Positions 25,935 to 35,042 of a stretch of 64,000 bases of DNA are shown here, piece after piece. Origin of the DNA: Flavobacteriaceae bacterium (GTDB lineage: Bacteria > Bacteroidota > Bacteroidia > Flavobacteriales > Flavobacteriaceae). Within the stretch, counting starts at the first letter, position 1. Every line of letters begins with the position of its first letter. The notes under the pieces are model-generated. The model was not told the DNA's origin. It searched no databases and saw only the letters and a program-made list of their open reading frames with translations. The stretch is taken from assembly GCA_029248405.1 (NCBI GenBank), contig JAQWJJ010000016.1:1-64000 (forward strand), given 5' to 3'. The position numbers were made by a program, and so were the translations under genes.

Positions 25935-27221
25935 CTAATCGTTGATGTTTTCTCCGTGCTGTGAGGCATCTAAACCACGATACTCTTGATCTTCGCGCAC
26001 GCGCATCGAGAGCAAAACATCTGTTACTTTATACAGGGCGTAACTTCCAAAAAAAGTAAACGCCGCCACAAGAGCCAAAGCCAACATGTGGTACATAAAG
26101 GTTGTGGTTTGGCCGTAGACCAAGCCCACATCCTTTGCCAATACCGCGGTCAAGATCATGCCAACAATGCCGCCAACGCCATGACTCGGAAATACTTCTA
26201 AGGTATCATCTATCTGTGATCGCTTGTTCCAACGGATGGCATAATTACTGACAATAGCGGCTACAAAACCTATAAGCAAACTATCGCCAATACCGACAAA
26301 TCCAGCGGCTGGAGTAATGGCTACTAAGCCAACTATTGCACCAATGCAAGCACCCAAGGCAGACATTTTTCTGTTTTGAAAACGGTCGAGAAAGATCCAA
26401 GTCAACATACTAGCAGCCGAGGCTAAGTTGGTGTTGGCAAAAGCAATCACTGCATCTGTATTGGCGCCAAGAGCAGAGCCAGAATTGAAACCAAACCAAC
26501 CAAACCAAAGCAGACCTGTGCCCAATATTACAAAAGGTATATTGGCTGGTTTTTCAATAGCCTCCCTTCTTTTGCCAAGATATAACGCCCCGGCAAGTGC
26601 AGCCATTCCGGCAGACATATGCACCACAGTGCCCCCTGCAAAATCCAACACACCCCAATTACGCAATAATCCTTGTGGATGCCAGGTCATGTGCGCTAAA
26701 GGCGCATAAATAAGAATGGAGAATAAGACCATAAACAGAATATAACTTCTGAACCTTATGCGCTCTGCAAAGCTGCCTGTAATTAGCGCCGGGGTGATGA
26801 TGGCAAATTTGAGTTGGAAAAGTGCAAACAATAAAAATGGTATGGTTTGGGAAAACTCAGCGTTGGGGGCTAAGCCCACGTTATTGAACGCAAAATAAGT
26901 CAATGGCGATCCAATAATACCGTAATAACTCTCCCCAAACGCAAGACTAAAACCAATAAACACCCACAACACACTGATTACTCCTAGGGCCACAAAACTC
27001 TGTAACATGGTCGAAATAATACTCTTGCGCGAAACCATTCCTCCATAAAAAAAAGCAAGCCCTGGTGTCATCAATAAGACAAAGGCACTAGAAACCAACA
27101 TCCATGCAGTGTCCCCTTTATCAATAGCCCCTAAATCTCCCCATGCTTTGTAGGGCGCGCCCTTAAAAAAACAAAAACAGACAATAAGTCCTAAAACAAT
27201 AAAATTAATTTTTTTTCCCAT
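25935..27221 (-). CDS. amtB: Ammonium transporter
   Basis: The 428-aa inner-membrane protein has an N-terminal hydrophobic segment likely to be cleaved and then eleven helices. Family signatures are present: AWMLVSSAFVLLMTPGLAFFYGG, the pore histidines in DFAGGTVVHMSAG and FPSHGVGG, and WFGWFGFNSGSA. It conducts ammonia or ammonium. The PII regulator glnK that often follows amtB is absent; the neighbours are the hydroxylase (convergent) and elaA. Confidence 0.95.
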   Translation of the reverse strand: MGKKINFIVLGLIVCFCFFKGAPYKAWGDLGAIDKGDTAWMLVSSAFVLLMTPGLAFFYGGMVSRKSIISTMLQSFVALGVISVLWVFIGFSLAFGESYYGIIGSPLTYFAFNNVGLAPNAEFSQTIPFLLFALFQLKFAIITPALITGSFAERIRFRSYILFMVLFSILIYAPLAHMTWHPQGLLRNWGVLDFAGGTVVHMSAGMAALAGALYLGKRREAIEKPANIPFVILGTGLLWFGWFGFNSGSALGANTDAVIAFANTNLASAASMLTWIFLDRFQNRKMSALGACIGAIVGLVAITPAAGFVGIGDSLLIGFVAAIVSNYAIRWNKRSQIDDTLEVFPSHGVGGIVGMILTAVLAKDVGLVYGQTTTFMYHMLALALVAAFTFFGSYALYKVTDVLLSMRVREDQEYRGLDASQHGENIND

Positions 27222-27298
27222 TACCCCCTTTTTTTTACCAGTAATAGTTGTAAAAGTATTAATTTTTCATTTTAACCCCCTTTAATATCTATAAAATA

Positions 27299-27739
27299 TT
27301 AAAAATTATTCATTTTAATATGAGGAATCCCGTCTTCTAAATATTCTGAGCCTTGTTGTAAAAATCCGTGGGCCTGATAAAACTCACGAAGGTAGGATTG
27401 TGCAGAAATAGTGATATTTGTTTGCTTGTATTGCATTTTTACGGCCTCAATAGACTGGCTCATGATCTGGTGGCCTAAACCCAAACCACGTTTGGTCGGA
27501 CATACAATGACCCTTCCAATAGAACTGTGATCAAAATAGATACCAGGACCAAAACAACGTGTATAGGCCACAATTTGCTTATTTATATAACCCAAAACAT
27601 GTAAAGCTTGTTGGTCTTTATTGTCCATGTCTTGATAAACGCAATTTTGTTCTACTACAAAAACAGTACTGCGCAAACGAAGAATAGCGTAGAGCTCACT
27701 AGTGTTTAATTCATCAAAAATTTTGACGCTCACAATCAT
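27299..27739 (-). CDS. GNAT family N-acetyltransferase, ElaA-like
   Basis: The 146-aa protein starts with the ElaA-type segment LNTSELYAILRLRSTVFVVEQNC and has the acetyl-CoA pyrophosphate loop CPTKRGLGLGHQIM. The end carries the family motif YQAHGFLQQGSEYLEDGIPHIKM. The acceptor is unknown. ATG 27739 lies 1 base past the rpiB stop; a GTG at 27748 is the alternative. It is in an operon with rpiB. Confidence 0.86.
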   Translation of the reverse strand: MIVSVKIFDELNTSELYAILRLRSTVFVVEQNCVYQDMDNKDQQALHVLGYINKQIVAYTRCFGPGIYFDHSSIGRVIVCPTKRGLGLGHQIMSQSIEAVKMQYKQTNITISAQSYLREFYQAHGFLQQGSEYLEDGIPHIKMNNF

Positions 27740-27740
27740 T

Positions 27741-28172
27741 TTAAGCACAAGCTATTTTATTGACTCGATTGGCGTGTCGTCCTCCTTCAAAAACAGTATC
27801 AATAAAAACTTCTAACATTTCTAATGCGTTCTGCAGAGAAACAAAACGGGCAGGAATACAAATAATATTAGCATCATTATGTTGTCTGGCCAAAGAGGCT
27901 ATTTCCTTTTCCCAGCATATAGCGGCACGAACATTTTGGTATTTATTAGCCGTCATAGCAACGCCATTGCCACTCCCACATATCAACACCCCAAAATCAA
28001 CGGTTTTATCTCCAACTTTGACTGCTAAAGGGTGCACATGATCAGGGTAATCCACACTTTGGTCTCCATCAGTACCAAAATTTTCTACCTTAAACCCCCG
28101 ATTATTAAGATATTCGGTTAATTTTTGTTTGTACTCTGTTCCTGCGTGATCATTCCCAATTGCGATAGTCAT
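27741..28172 (-). CDS. rpiB: Ribose-5-phosphate isomerase B
   Basis: RpiB interconverts ribose 5-phosphate and ribulose 5-phosphate in the pentose phosphate pathway. The 143-aa protein has the family motifs MTIAIGNDHAG, VDYPDHVHPLA, the catalytic cysteine in ICGSGNGVAMTANK and HNDANIICIPAR. It is divergent from rnr across a 592-bp AT-rich spacer and leads the elaA gene. Confidence 0.95.
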   Translation of the reverse strand: MTIAIGNDHAGTEYKQKLTEYLNNRGFKVENFGTDGDQSVDYPDHVHPLAVKVGDKTVDFGVLICGSGNGVAMTANKYQNVRAAICWEKEIASLARQHNDANIICIPARFVSLQNALEMLEVFIDTVFEGGRHANRVNKIACA

Positions 28173-28764
28173 CTTGTCTGTTTTTTACAAATATACTTTT
28201 TACTCTTGTTCGACTGAATGAAATAAATATTTATTAAGTATAAATATTACAAGCTGTCAATAAGTGTGTTTATAAAGTTGCGTTATTTTTTGGTTAATTT
28301 ATTTGGTTCAATAATTTTTTCTCCTACCTAAAAATAAATCCAAAATATGCCCTTTTTTTAATTGGTGTTTATCAAAAACTTTTTGACTTGATTTAGTGTT
28401 TTAATAACAAGATTATAGAGGTTTCTGGAGAGGTTTTTATGAGTGTCTTGTGTTATTGACAGTGTTAATTAAAAAATATATCTCTTTGTTTTATAAGGTT
28501 ATAATCTAAAATTATTTGTTCATATCATGTCTATAACAAACCACAACTCATTTATCCTATGATATTAATCAATACTTATTCATGCTATGAACAAGCTATA
28601 ATAAACATCATTATTTATTTTTTAGAATTATCAAAAATGAATATAGTAATATGTTTTGTGGATAAAGTCAAAAGAACTCGTGATCAAAAGGATTCAAGCA
28701 CTAAAGGGTAAACCTATAAGTATTGATGTACCTTTACAAGAAATAACTGCGTTGCGCAAAAGCT
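28173..28764. other. Long AT-rich divergent spacer; candidate replication origin
   Basis: This is the longest non-coding stretch in the window, between divergent rpiB and rnr, and by eye the most AT-rich. It holds an exact DnaA box (TGTGGATAA at 28657-28665, reverse complement of TTATCCACA), a near match TGTTTATAA at 28267-28275, a perfect 9-bp AT inverted repeat (28226-28234 with 28240-28248) and two copies of TTATCAAAAA. There is no coding gene of normal length. Features fit a replication origin but are not proof: the DnaA boxes are few and dnaA is not nearby. It could also be a decayed intergenic region. Confidence 0.35.
28188..28195 (-). promoter_or_regulatory. -7 element (TATATTTG) for rpiB-elaA
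   Basis: The minus-strand octamer fits TAnnTTTG and lies 15 bases before the rpiB ATG. Confidence 0.55.
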
Positions 28765-28772
28765 ATGGCTAA
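28680..28772 (+). pseudogene. Possible 30-codon ORF or gene remnant overlapping the rnr start
   Basis: A GTG at 28680 opens 30 codons ending in a TAA that overlaps the rnr ATG by 8 bases. The peptide (GKPISIDVPLQEI, TALRKSYG) has normal protein-like composition, unlike the AT-only spacer. Another frame starting ATG 28637 reads MNIVICFVDKVKRTRDQK and stops at 28709-28711, so the two may be halves of a frameshifted small gene. I recognise neither. It could equally be a short upstream ORF coupled to rnr. Confidence 0.25.
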
Positions 28773-30939
28773 AAAATCAAGGAATAAAAAAATAAATACA
28801 TCAGTTACGGAAGAAGGTGTTGTGAACGTGTTCAGGAATGCGAGAGACCGGGCCTTAACCTACAAACAAGTCGCCGCTGTATTAGGCACCAGCGATGCGA
28901 GCAGCAGGAATAGAATCATAAAAATAATCAGTAAATTGCGTGGTTCTGGTAGTTTGATAGAGGTAGAGCGTGGGCTTTACAAACAAACACCGCCAAAAAA
29001 CTACCATGTTGGTCGGTTGGAGGTCACCAGCAGAGGTAAAGGTTATGTTATCGTTGATGGATTTGAAGAAGATGTCTTTATTCGACCTAAATACCTCAAT
29101 ACAGGTATGCATGGAGATAGCGTAGAGATTTATCTATTCAAACGACGCAAACAAGACAAGTTAGAAGGAGAAATCACAAAAATCATACAGCGCAAGAGGA
29201 CTGAGTTTGTAGGCGTTATTACTCTTTCAGAAAAGTTTGCATTCGTAGAGTGTATGGGATACAACTTATATACTGACTTTTTTGTGCCTTTAGCCAAAAT
29301 TAATAATGCTAAAGATGGAGAAAAAGTAGTGGTTGAACTGGTTTCTTGGGAAGCGCAAAATGATTCCCCTATAGCTCGGGTAGTGAAAGTTCTGGGCCCA
29401 CCTGGTGATCACCAAACAGAAATACATGCCATACTCGCAAAATACGGACTGCCGTATGAGTTTCCGAAGGCAATCGAAGATTTTGCTTCAAATATTGATA
29501 CACGAATCACCAAACACGAGTGCGCAAAAAGACGGGATTTCAGAGATATTTTGACTTTTACCATAGACCCTCGTGATGCTAAAGATTTTGACGATGCTTT
29601 ATCATTTGAGACATTAGAGAATAATGTTGTTCGGGTAGGGATTCATATAGCCGATGTATCACATTATCTTACTCCTAACAGCTTGCTGGATCAAGAGGCA
29701 TACGATAGAGCCACTTCTGTTTATTTGGTGGATAGAGTCGTACCAATGTTGCCGGAAATTCTGAGTAATGATGCTTGTTCTTTAAAACCGAATGAAGAAA
29801 AACTGACATTCTCTGCTGTTTTTGACATTAATGACCAATCAGAGGTCATTCATCAATGGTTTGGTCGCACTGTGATCTATAGTCAATTGCGTTTGGCATA
29901 TGAGGAGGCACAGTATATTATTGAAACGGATCAAGAAACGATTCCGGCCGAGGTCTCTATAACAAACCAATCGCGAAGTATCGATTCAAAAATGTGTGTG
30001 GCCATAAGAACACTTAATGTCTTAGCCCAGCAGCTGCGTCAAAAAAGAATGAAACAAGGCGCTATTAGTTTTGATAAACTCGAGGTAAAATTTAAGTTAG
30101 ACCACCAAAACAATCCTGTTGGTGTTTATTTTAAAGAGAGTAAGGACGCGAATAAACTCATAGAGGAATTCATGCTGTTGGCAAACCGCAGTGTTGCTGA
30201 ATTCATTGGTAAAAAAAGCCCAAAACAAACTTTTCTCTACCGCATCCACGACCAGCCCGATGATGAAAAACTTGCAGGGTTACAACAGATCATTAAGCGT
30301 TTTGGTTATTCTATAGACACGCAAACCAAAGAACGCACCTCGCAATCTTTAAATAAATTATTAAAAGATGTGGCAGGTACCAAAGAACAGAACATGATCG
30401 ACACCTTGACCATACGGAGTATGAGTAAAGCGATTTACACCACCAATAATATTGGTCATTACGGACTTGCGTTTGATTATTATACACATTTTACTTCGCC
30501 CATTCGCCGTTATCCTGATGTCATGGTTCATCGGTTATTACAACACTACCTAGACGGCGGTAAAAGTCCATCGAATGATGTCTACGAGGCCCAATGCAGA
30601 CATTCAAGCGATCAAGAGCAATTAGCCTCTAATGCTGAGCGGGACAGCATCAAATATATGCAGGTAAAGTTTATGGCGGACCACCAAGATCAAGAGTTTG
30701 AGGGGGTGATTTCGGGGGTCACAGATTGGGGTGTTTATGTCGAAATCAACCAAAACAAATGTGAGGGCATGGTGAGAATGCAAGACCTCAGAGACGACCA
30801 TTATGTTTTTAACAAGGATGAGTATGCTGTAATAGGCAGTAGAACCCACCGTACTTATCGGCTAGGAGACACTGTTCGCATCAGGGTGAAAAAAGCCGAT
30901 CTTGCGCGTCGACACCTGGATTTCTTGATGGTAGATTAG
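28765..30939 (+). CDS. rnr: Ribonuclease R
   Basis: RNase R is a processive 3'-5' exoribonuclease that degrades structured RNA. The 724-aa protein has a basic winged-helix N-terminus, two cold-shock/OB domains (about residues 75-210), the RNB catalytic domain with the metal-binding aspartates in IDPRDAKDFDDA (about residues 267-280), and a C-terminal S1 domain from about residue 645 (FEGVISGVTDWGVYVEI). The start MAKKSRNKK is clear. It follows the AT-rich spacer and is on the opposite strand to rpiB. Confidence 0.95.
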   Translation: MAKKSRNKKINTSVTEEGVVNVFRNARDRALTYKQVAAVLGTSDASSRNRIIKIISKLRGSGSLIEVERGLYKQTPPKNYHVGRLEVTSRGKGYVIVDGFEEDVFIRPKYLNTGMHGDSVEIYLFKRRKQDKLEGEITKIIQRKRTEFVGVITLSEKFAFVECMGYNLYTDFFVPLAKINNAKDGEKVVVELVSWEAQNDSPIARVVKVLGPPGDHQTEIHAILAKYGLPYEFPKAIEDFASNIDTRITKHECAKRRDFRDILTFTIDPRDAKDFDDALSFETLENNVVRVGIHIADVSHYLTPNSLLDQEAYDRATSVYLVDRVVPMLPEILSNDACSLKPNEEKLTFSAVFDINDQSEVIHQWFGRTVIYSQLRLAYEEAQYIIETDQETIPAEVSITNQSRSIDSKMCVAIRTLNVLAQQLRQKRMKQGAISFDKLEVKFKLDHQNNPVGVYFKESKDANKLIEEFMLLANRSVAEFIGKKSPKQTFLYRIHDQPDDEKLAGLQQIIKRFGYSIDTQTKERTSQSLNKLLKDVAGTKEQNMIDTLTIRSMSKAIYTTNNIGHYGLAFDYYTHFTSPIRRYPDVMVHRLLQHYLDGGKSPSNDVYEAQCRHSSDQEQLASNAERDSIKYMQVKFMADHQDQEFEGVISGVTDWGVYVEINQNKCEGMVRMQDLRDDHYVFNKDEYAVIGSRTHRTYRLGDTVRIRVKKADLARRHLDFLMVD

Positions 30940-30973
30940 CCTAATAGTTCTTCAAATCTTGTACATTTAGCGC

Positions 30974-31657
30974 ATGTTTGAAGGATTATGGTATGCCGCG
31001 CTATATGGTTTCTTATTGGCTTTTGCCATAGGACCTGTTTTCTTTACACTGATCGAGACGAGCATCACCAAGGGTTTTAAAGCGGGATTATTCTTTGACC
31101 TCGGCGCGCTACTGGCCGATGGCGTCTTTATCATTATTGCTTACTTCAGTACAAGTAAAATACTAGAGAACCTCAGAAACGAACCAGGCTTGATCATTTT
31201 CGGCGGAGGTGTTTTGGTGAGTTATGGAATTATCTCCTATGTGCGTACAGCCAAGTCTTTCATTAAAATAGCACGAGAGCATTATGCCGTCAACACAAAG
31301 AAAAATTTAGCAGGTCTTTTTGTCAAAGGCTTCTTGTTGAATTTTGTGAACTTTGGCGTGTTGGCTGGTTGGATTGGCACGATAATTTTAGCCAATGCCT
31401 TAACCTCATCTGATCATGGTGTTGTGGCTTTTTTAACGACCGTCATGCTGACGTTTTTCTGTACAGATTTACTAAAAATACTTTTGGCTAAAAATCTAAA
31501 AAGCAAAATGACACCAAGAGTGATTTATAAGACCAAAAAGTTTGTGAGCATATCGATCATCGTCTTTGGTGGTTTATTGTTGGTTCAGGGTTTTTTTCCT
31601 AAACAAATGAAAGAGGGTATAAAGGCACTTCCAATCGGTATTGAGATCAAAAAATAA
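30974..31657 (+). CDS. LysE family exporter
   Basis: The 227-aa inner-membrane protein has six hydrophobic helices and the LysE/RhtB N-terminal motif GFLLAFAIGPVFFTLIETSI with the conserved GP. The family exports amino acids or related small molecules; the substrate is unknown. It follows rnr by 34 bases on the same strand. Confidence 0.86.
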   Translation: MFEGLWYAALYGFLLAFAIGPVFFTLIETSITKGFKAGLFFDLGALLADGVFIIIAYFSTSKILENLRNEPGLIIFGGGVLVSYGIISYVRTAKSFIKIAREHYAVNTKKNLAGLFVKGFLLNFVNFGVLAGWIGTIILANALTSSDHGVVAFLTTVMLTFFCTDLLKILLAKNLKSKMTPRVIYKTKKFVSISIIVFGGLLLVQGFFPKQMKEGIKALPIGIEIKK

Positions 31658-31678
31658 ACCCCTCCACAAGAGGGGTTT
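31650..31678 (-). terminator. Terminator after tRNA-Cys
   Basis: A perfect 9-bp stem (31656-31664 with 31670-31678, five-base loop) is followed, on the minus strand, by TATTTTTT. It lies 3 bases past the tRNA-Cys 3' end; on the plus strand it could also help end the LysE-type gene, but there is no T run in that direction. Confidence 0.75.
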
Positions 31679-31681
31679 GAG

Positions 31682-31752
31682 AGGCGTCTAGCGGATTCGA
31701 ACCGCTGTACAAGCTTTTGCAGAGCTCTGCCTAGCCACTCGGCCAAGACGCC
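31682..31752 (-). tRNA. tRNA-Cys (GCA)
   Basis: The 71-base minus-strand sequence folds into a cloverleaf with perfect 7-bp acceptor GGCGTCT/AGACGCC, anticodon loop CTGCAAA (anticodon GCA), TTCGAAT in the T-arm, and U73 as discriminator, a known identity element of tRNA-Cys. CCA is not encoded. Confidence 0.95.
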
Positions 31753-31823
31753 TTGAACACGGGGTCAAATATAATAAGTTTCTTTAGATTCTGATAGCAA
31801 TAATGCGGCTTTTGCGTTATTCA

Positions 31824-32180
31824 TCATCGTGCCTGCTCTATAACAACACTAACACCTGCCACATCACCTCCAATTGGAGGGTTACATTTGGTAATGGTCA
31901 CACAAACCTTATCCACCAAAAGCAATGTGTTTAAGACCTTGTCGATAATGCGCTGACCCACATGTTCTAAGAGTCGTGAGGGGACGCTCATTTCTTGCTT
32001 AACTATAGACTGAAGGGTCACATAGTCTATGGTGTGGCTCAAGTCGTCAGATACTGAAGAGCGTGTCAGGTTCCCCTCGACAGAGAGCTGAACTAAATAG
32101 TCACTGCCAATAATGGTCTCTTCTGCCAAACAGCCGTGGCGTGCATAAAGGCGAATGTCATGTAGGTGTATTTTGCCCAA
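31824..32180 (-). CDS. folB: Dihydroneopterin aldolase
   Basis: FolB cleaves 7,8-dihydroneopterin in folate synthesis. The 118-aa protein begins GKIHLHDIRLYARHGCLAEE, holds IGSDYLVQL and the catalytic-site segments IDYVTLQSIV and ITKCNPPIGGDVAGV. Length and N-terminus fit the family only if translation starts at the TTG at 32180; the frame extends upstream to another TTG at 32243 with a Phe/Tyr-rich stretch that looks non-coding. Other fol genes are not in view. It is divergent from glnS. Confidence 0.88.
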   Translation of the reverse strand: MGKIHLHDIRLYARHGCLAEETIIGSDYLVQLSVEGNLTRSSVSDDLSHTIDYVTLQSIVKQEMSVPSRLLEHVGQRIIDKVLNTLLLVDKVCVTITKCNPPIGGDVAGVSVVIEQAR

Positions 32181-32323
32181 AACGAAATTAATTGAGGTGT
32201 AAAAATAATAAAAAGGCGCGGTTCTGAAGGGGTTTTCTATCAATCATATGGGCCGCCTACTTTTATGGATAATGTCCTCTTTTTGCATCGGTTTTGATAT
32301 CTTTACAGCTTATTAGACAAGAC

Positions 32324-34003
32324 ATGAGCGACGAAAAGGGCTTAAATTTTATTGAGCATATTATTGAAAATGATTTGCGCAATGGGTTTCAAAAAGAAGA
32401 CTTGCGTTTTCGGTTTCCTCCAGAACCAAATGGATATTTGCATATTGGCCACGCATCGGCGATATGCTTGAACTTCGGCCTGGGTCTGCGCTACAACGCT
32501 CCAGTAAACTTGCGGTTTGACGACACAAACCCTGCTAAAGAAGAGCAAGAGTTCGTAGATGCCATCAAAAAAGACGTGGCTTGGCTCGGATTCAAGTGGG
32601 CCAACGAGTGCTATGCTTCTGATTATTTTGGTCAATTGTACGATTGGGCAGTCCTGCTCATTGACCAAGGTAAGGCCTATGTAGACTCACAATCCTCTGA
32701 TGACATTGCCCAACAGAAAGGAACCCCAACATCACCCGGGGTGCCTAGCCCGTTTCGTGACAGAAGTATTAACGAAAACAAACGACTTTTTAGCCAAATG
32801 AAAGAAGGCTCAACCGAGCCTGGGCGTCATGTTTTGAGGGCTAAAATTGACATGTCTTCTGCCAATATGCTTATGAGGGATCCGATTATGTATCGTGTCT
32901 TGCACAAAGCACACCACCGAACAGGCAATGACTGGCACATTTACCCGATGTATGATTGGGCGCATGGAGAAAGCGATTATATTGAACAAGTTTCTCACTC
33001 ATTCTGTACACTAGAGTTCCTTCCACACAGAGAATTATATGATTGGTTTTTGGATCAAGTGTACGAAACCAAAAACACCAGACCTAAACAGCGGGAGTTT
33101 GCACGAAGGAATTTAAGCCACACAGTGGTGAGTAAACGCAAACTCATGCGCCTTGTTGAAGAGGGGGTGGTTCAAGGGTGGGACGACCCGCGCATGCCGA
33201 CAATATCAGGCTTGCGCAGACGGGGATACACCCCTGAGTCTATTAGAGCTTTTGCTGATGGTATCGGTGTGGGCAAACGAGAAAATATGATAGATGTTGC
33301 GCATTTGGAGTTTTGTGCTCGAGAAGACCTTAACAAAAAAACCGATCGCGTAATGGCGGTTTTGGACCCAATTAAGTTGGTGTTGACCAATTATCCAGAG
33401 GGCGAACATGAATTATTGGTTGCAGAAAACAACCCCGAGGATGAAAATTCGGGAAGCCGAACAATGCCTTTTTCTCGCAATCTTTTTATTGAACGCAGTG
33501 ATTTCAAAGAAGAGGCCAATGCGAAATACTTTAGACTGACCATTGGCAAAGAAGTGCGGCTCAAAAACGGCTACATCATCAAAGGAGAAGCTGTGGTAAA
33601 AGACCAAAATGGTGAAATTATTGCGGTGCACGCGACTTATGATCCAGACAGCAAGAGCGGTAGCGGCAGTGAGGCTTCGTTGCGGAAAGTTAAAGGAACC
33701 ATACATTGGGTCTCTCAAGAACAAGCGTTGGATGCAGAAGTGCGGTTGTATGACCGATTATTTTCAGAGGCAGCGCCAGACGCCAATAAGGAAATTGACT
33801 TTTTGACTTTTGTCAACAACTCATCTCTAGAAGTCATTACAGCAAAAGTAGAACCGAGTTTAGCCAATACCCAAGTGGGCAAACAGGTTCAATTCCAAAG
33901 GACAGGATATTTTGTTGTCGATCCCGACACAACCGAAAACCATTTGGTGTTCAACCGCACGGTGCCGTTGAGAGATTCATGGGGCAAAACAACCAATAAT
34001 TGA
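32324..34003 (+). CDS. glnS: Glutaminyl-tRNA synthetase
   Basis: GlnRS charges tRNA-Gln with glutamine. The 559-aa class I enzyme has the HIGH-type motif PEPNGYLHIGHA, the KMSKS-equivalent VVSKRKL, and the GlnRS-specific WDDPRMPTISGLRRRG. ATG 32324 (MSDEKGLNF) is preferred over the upstream TTG at 32294. Its presence means direct charging of tRNA-Gln. It ends in a convergent arrangement with the SPFH gene. Confidence 0.96.
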   Translation: MSDEKGLNFIEHIIENDLRNGFQKEDLRFRFPPEPNGYLHIGHASAICLNFGLGLRYNAPVNLRFDDTNPAKEEQEFVDAIKKDVAWLGFKWANECYASDYFGQLYDWAVLLIDQGKAYVDSQSSDDIAQQKGTPTSPGVPSPFRDRSINENKRLFSQMKEGSTEPGRHVLRAKIDMSSANMLMRDPIMYRVLHKAHHRTGNDWHIYPMYDWAHGESDYIEQVSHSFCTLEFLPHRELYDWFLDQVYETKNTRPKQREFARRNLSHTVVSKRKLMRLVEEGVVQGWDDPRMPTISGLRRRGYTPESIRAFADGIGVGKRENMIDVAHLEFCAREDLNKKTDRVMAVLDPIKLVLTNYPEGEHELLVAENNPEDENSGSRTMPFSRNLFIERSDFKEEANAKYFRLTIGKEVRLKNGYIIKGEAVVKDQNGEIIAVHATYDPDSKSGSGSEASLRKVKGTIHWVSQEQALDAEVRLYDRLFSEAAPDANKEIDFLTFVNNSSLEVITAKVEPSLANTQVGKQVQFQRTGYFVVDPDTTENHLVFNRTVPLRDSWGKTTNN

Positions 34004-34026
34004 GCATCCAACCCGCTGGGATGCTC
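34002..34026. terminator. Hairpin between convergent glnS and the SPFH gene
   Basis: An 8-bp perfect stem (34002-34009 with 34019-34026) has a nine-base loop and starts inside the glnS stop codon. It lacks a T run on either side, so termination strength is uncertain. Confidence 0.5.
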
Positions 34027-34032
34027 TACCCT

Positions 34033-34977
34033 TTATTCGTTATCCTCGTTTTTTTGCGCTTTTGGTTTGATGCCAAAAGTTGCCCCTTGTGTGATTTGGT
34101 TGGCCGCCGAGAATGAAGTGATGAGTTGTGACAACATATCACTTCCGGCATGTGGTGAATTAGGGAGTAAAATCAAATTACTTTGTGTGGACTCTCCAAC
34201 AGATTGAAGTGTATCGTAATGCTGAGTAACCACCAACAACGCTGAGGCTTCTTGCGAATTAATGCCCACATTATTAAGCACCTCAACAGACTCTTCTAGA
34301 CCTCTAGCAATTTCACGCCGCTGATCCGCAATACCTTGCCCTTGAAGTCTTTTACTCTCAGCCTCTGCTCTTGCTTTGGCGACTATTTTAATTCGTTCTG
34401 CCTCTGCTTCGTACTCGGCAGCAACTTTTTCGCGTTCTGCGGCGTTGATGCGGTTCATGGCAGCCTTGACTTGTACGTCAGGATCAATATCTGTCACAAG
34501 CGTCTTGATGATGTCGTAGCCATAATCGATCATGGCTTGGTTGAGTTCGCGTTTGACAGCGATAGCAATATCATCTTTTCTTTCAAATACGTCGTCTAAT
34601 TTCATTTTCGGCACTTCGGCGCGCACAACATCAAAGACATAAGAAGTGACTTGGTCTTGAGGGTTTTCTAATTTATAAAAGGCTTCATAGACCTTTTCTT
34701 TAATGACTTGATATTGCACAGAAATTTTTAACCGAACAAAAACATCGTCTTTTGTTTTGGTCTCTACTAAAACATCGAGTTGTTGCGTTTTGAGGTTGAT
34801 TCTTCCAGAAATGCGGTCGATAAATGGGATTTTAAACTGCAGTCCAGAGGTGCGTGTGCTGTGGAATTTTCCAAAGCGCTCGATAACCGCTGCGGTCTGT
34901 TGTTTGACTGTAAAAACAAAAGCCACAAACACTATGATCGCCAAAATAATGAGGAAATAAACCAAAAAAGAACTCAT
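34033..34977 (-). CDS. SPFH/band 7 (stomatin-like) membrane protein
   Basis: The 314-aa protein has one N-terminal membrane helix (about residues 5-24), the SPFH domain (VIERFGKFHSTRTSGLQFKIPF to PDVQVKAAMNRI) and an Ala/Glu/Lys-rich coiled coil (about residues 175-225), ending in an acidic tail. The family forms large membrane-associated rings and is linked to membrane organisation and protease regulation. An NfeD partner often sits next to it but is absent here. Confidence 0.9.
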   Translation of the reverse strand: MSSFLVYFLIILAIIVFVAFVFTVKQQTAAVIERFGKFHSTRTSGLQFKIPFIDRISGRINLKTQQLDVLVETKTKDDVFVRLKISVQYQVIKEKVYEAFYKLENPQDQVTSYVFDVVRAEVPKMKLDDVFERKDDIAIAVKRELNQAMIDYGYDIIKTLVTDIDPDVQVKAAMNRINAAEREKVAAEYEAEAERIKIVAKARAEAESKRLQGQGIADQRREIARGLEESVEVLNNVGINSQEASALLVVTQHYDTLQSVGESTQSNLILLPNSPHAGSDMLSQLITSFSAANQITQGATFGIKPKAQKNEDNE

Positions 34978-35042
34978 AAGAACAAAGATTAGGGTGAACC
35001 CCTAAGATACAAAATAAACGTACATTTAAGGGGTTAAATTAT

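Noticed and set aside
31909-31917. DnaA-box-like TTATCCACC
   Set aside because: One mismatch, isolated, and inside the folB coding sequence.
32181-32243. 21-codon extension of folB to a TTG at 32243
   Set aside because: The added residues are Phe/Tyr-rich and absent from the family; TTG 32180 gives the usual N-terminus and length.
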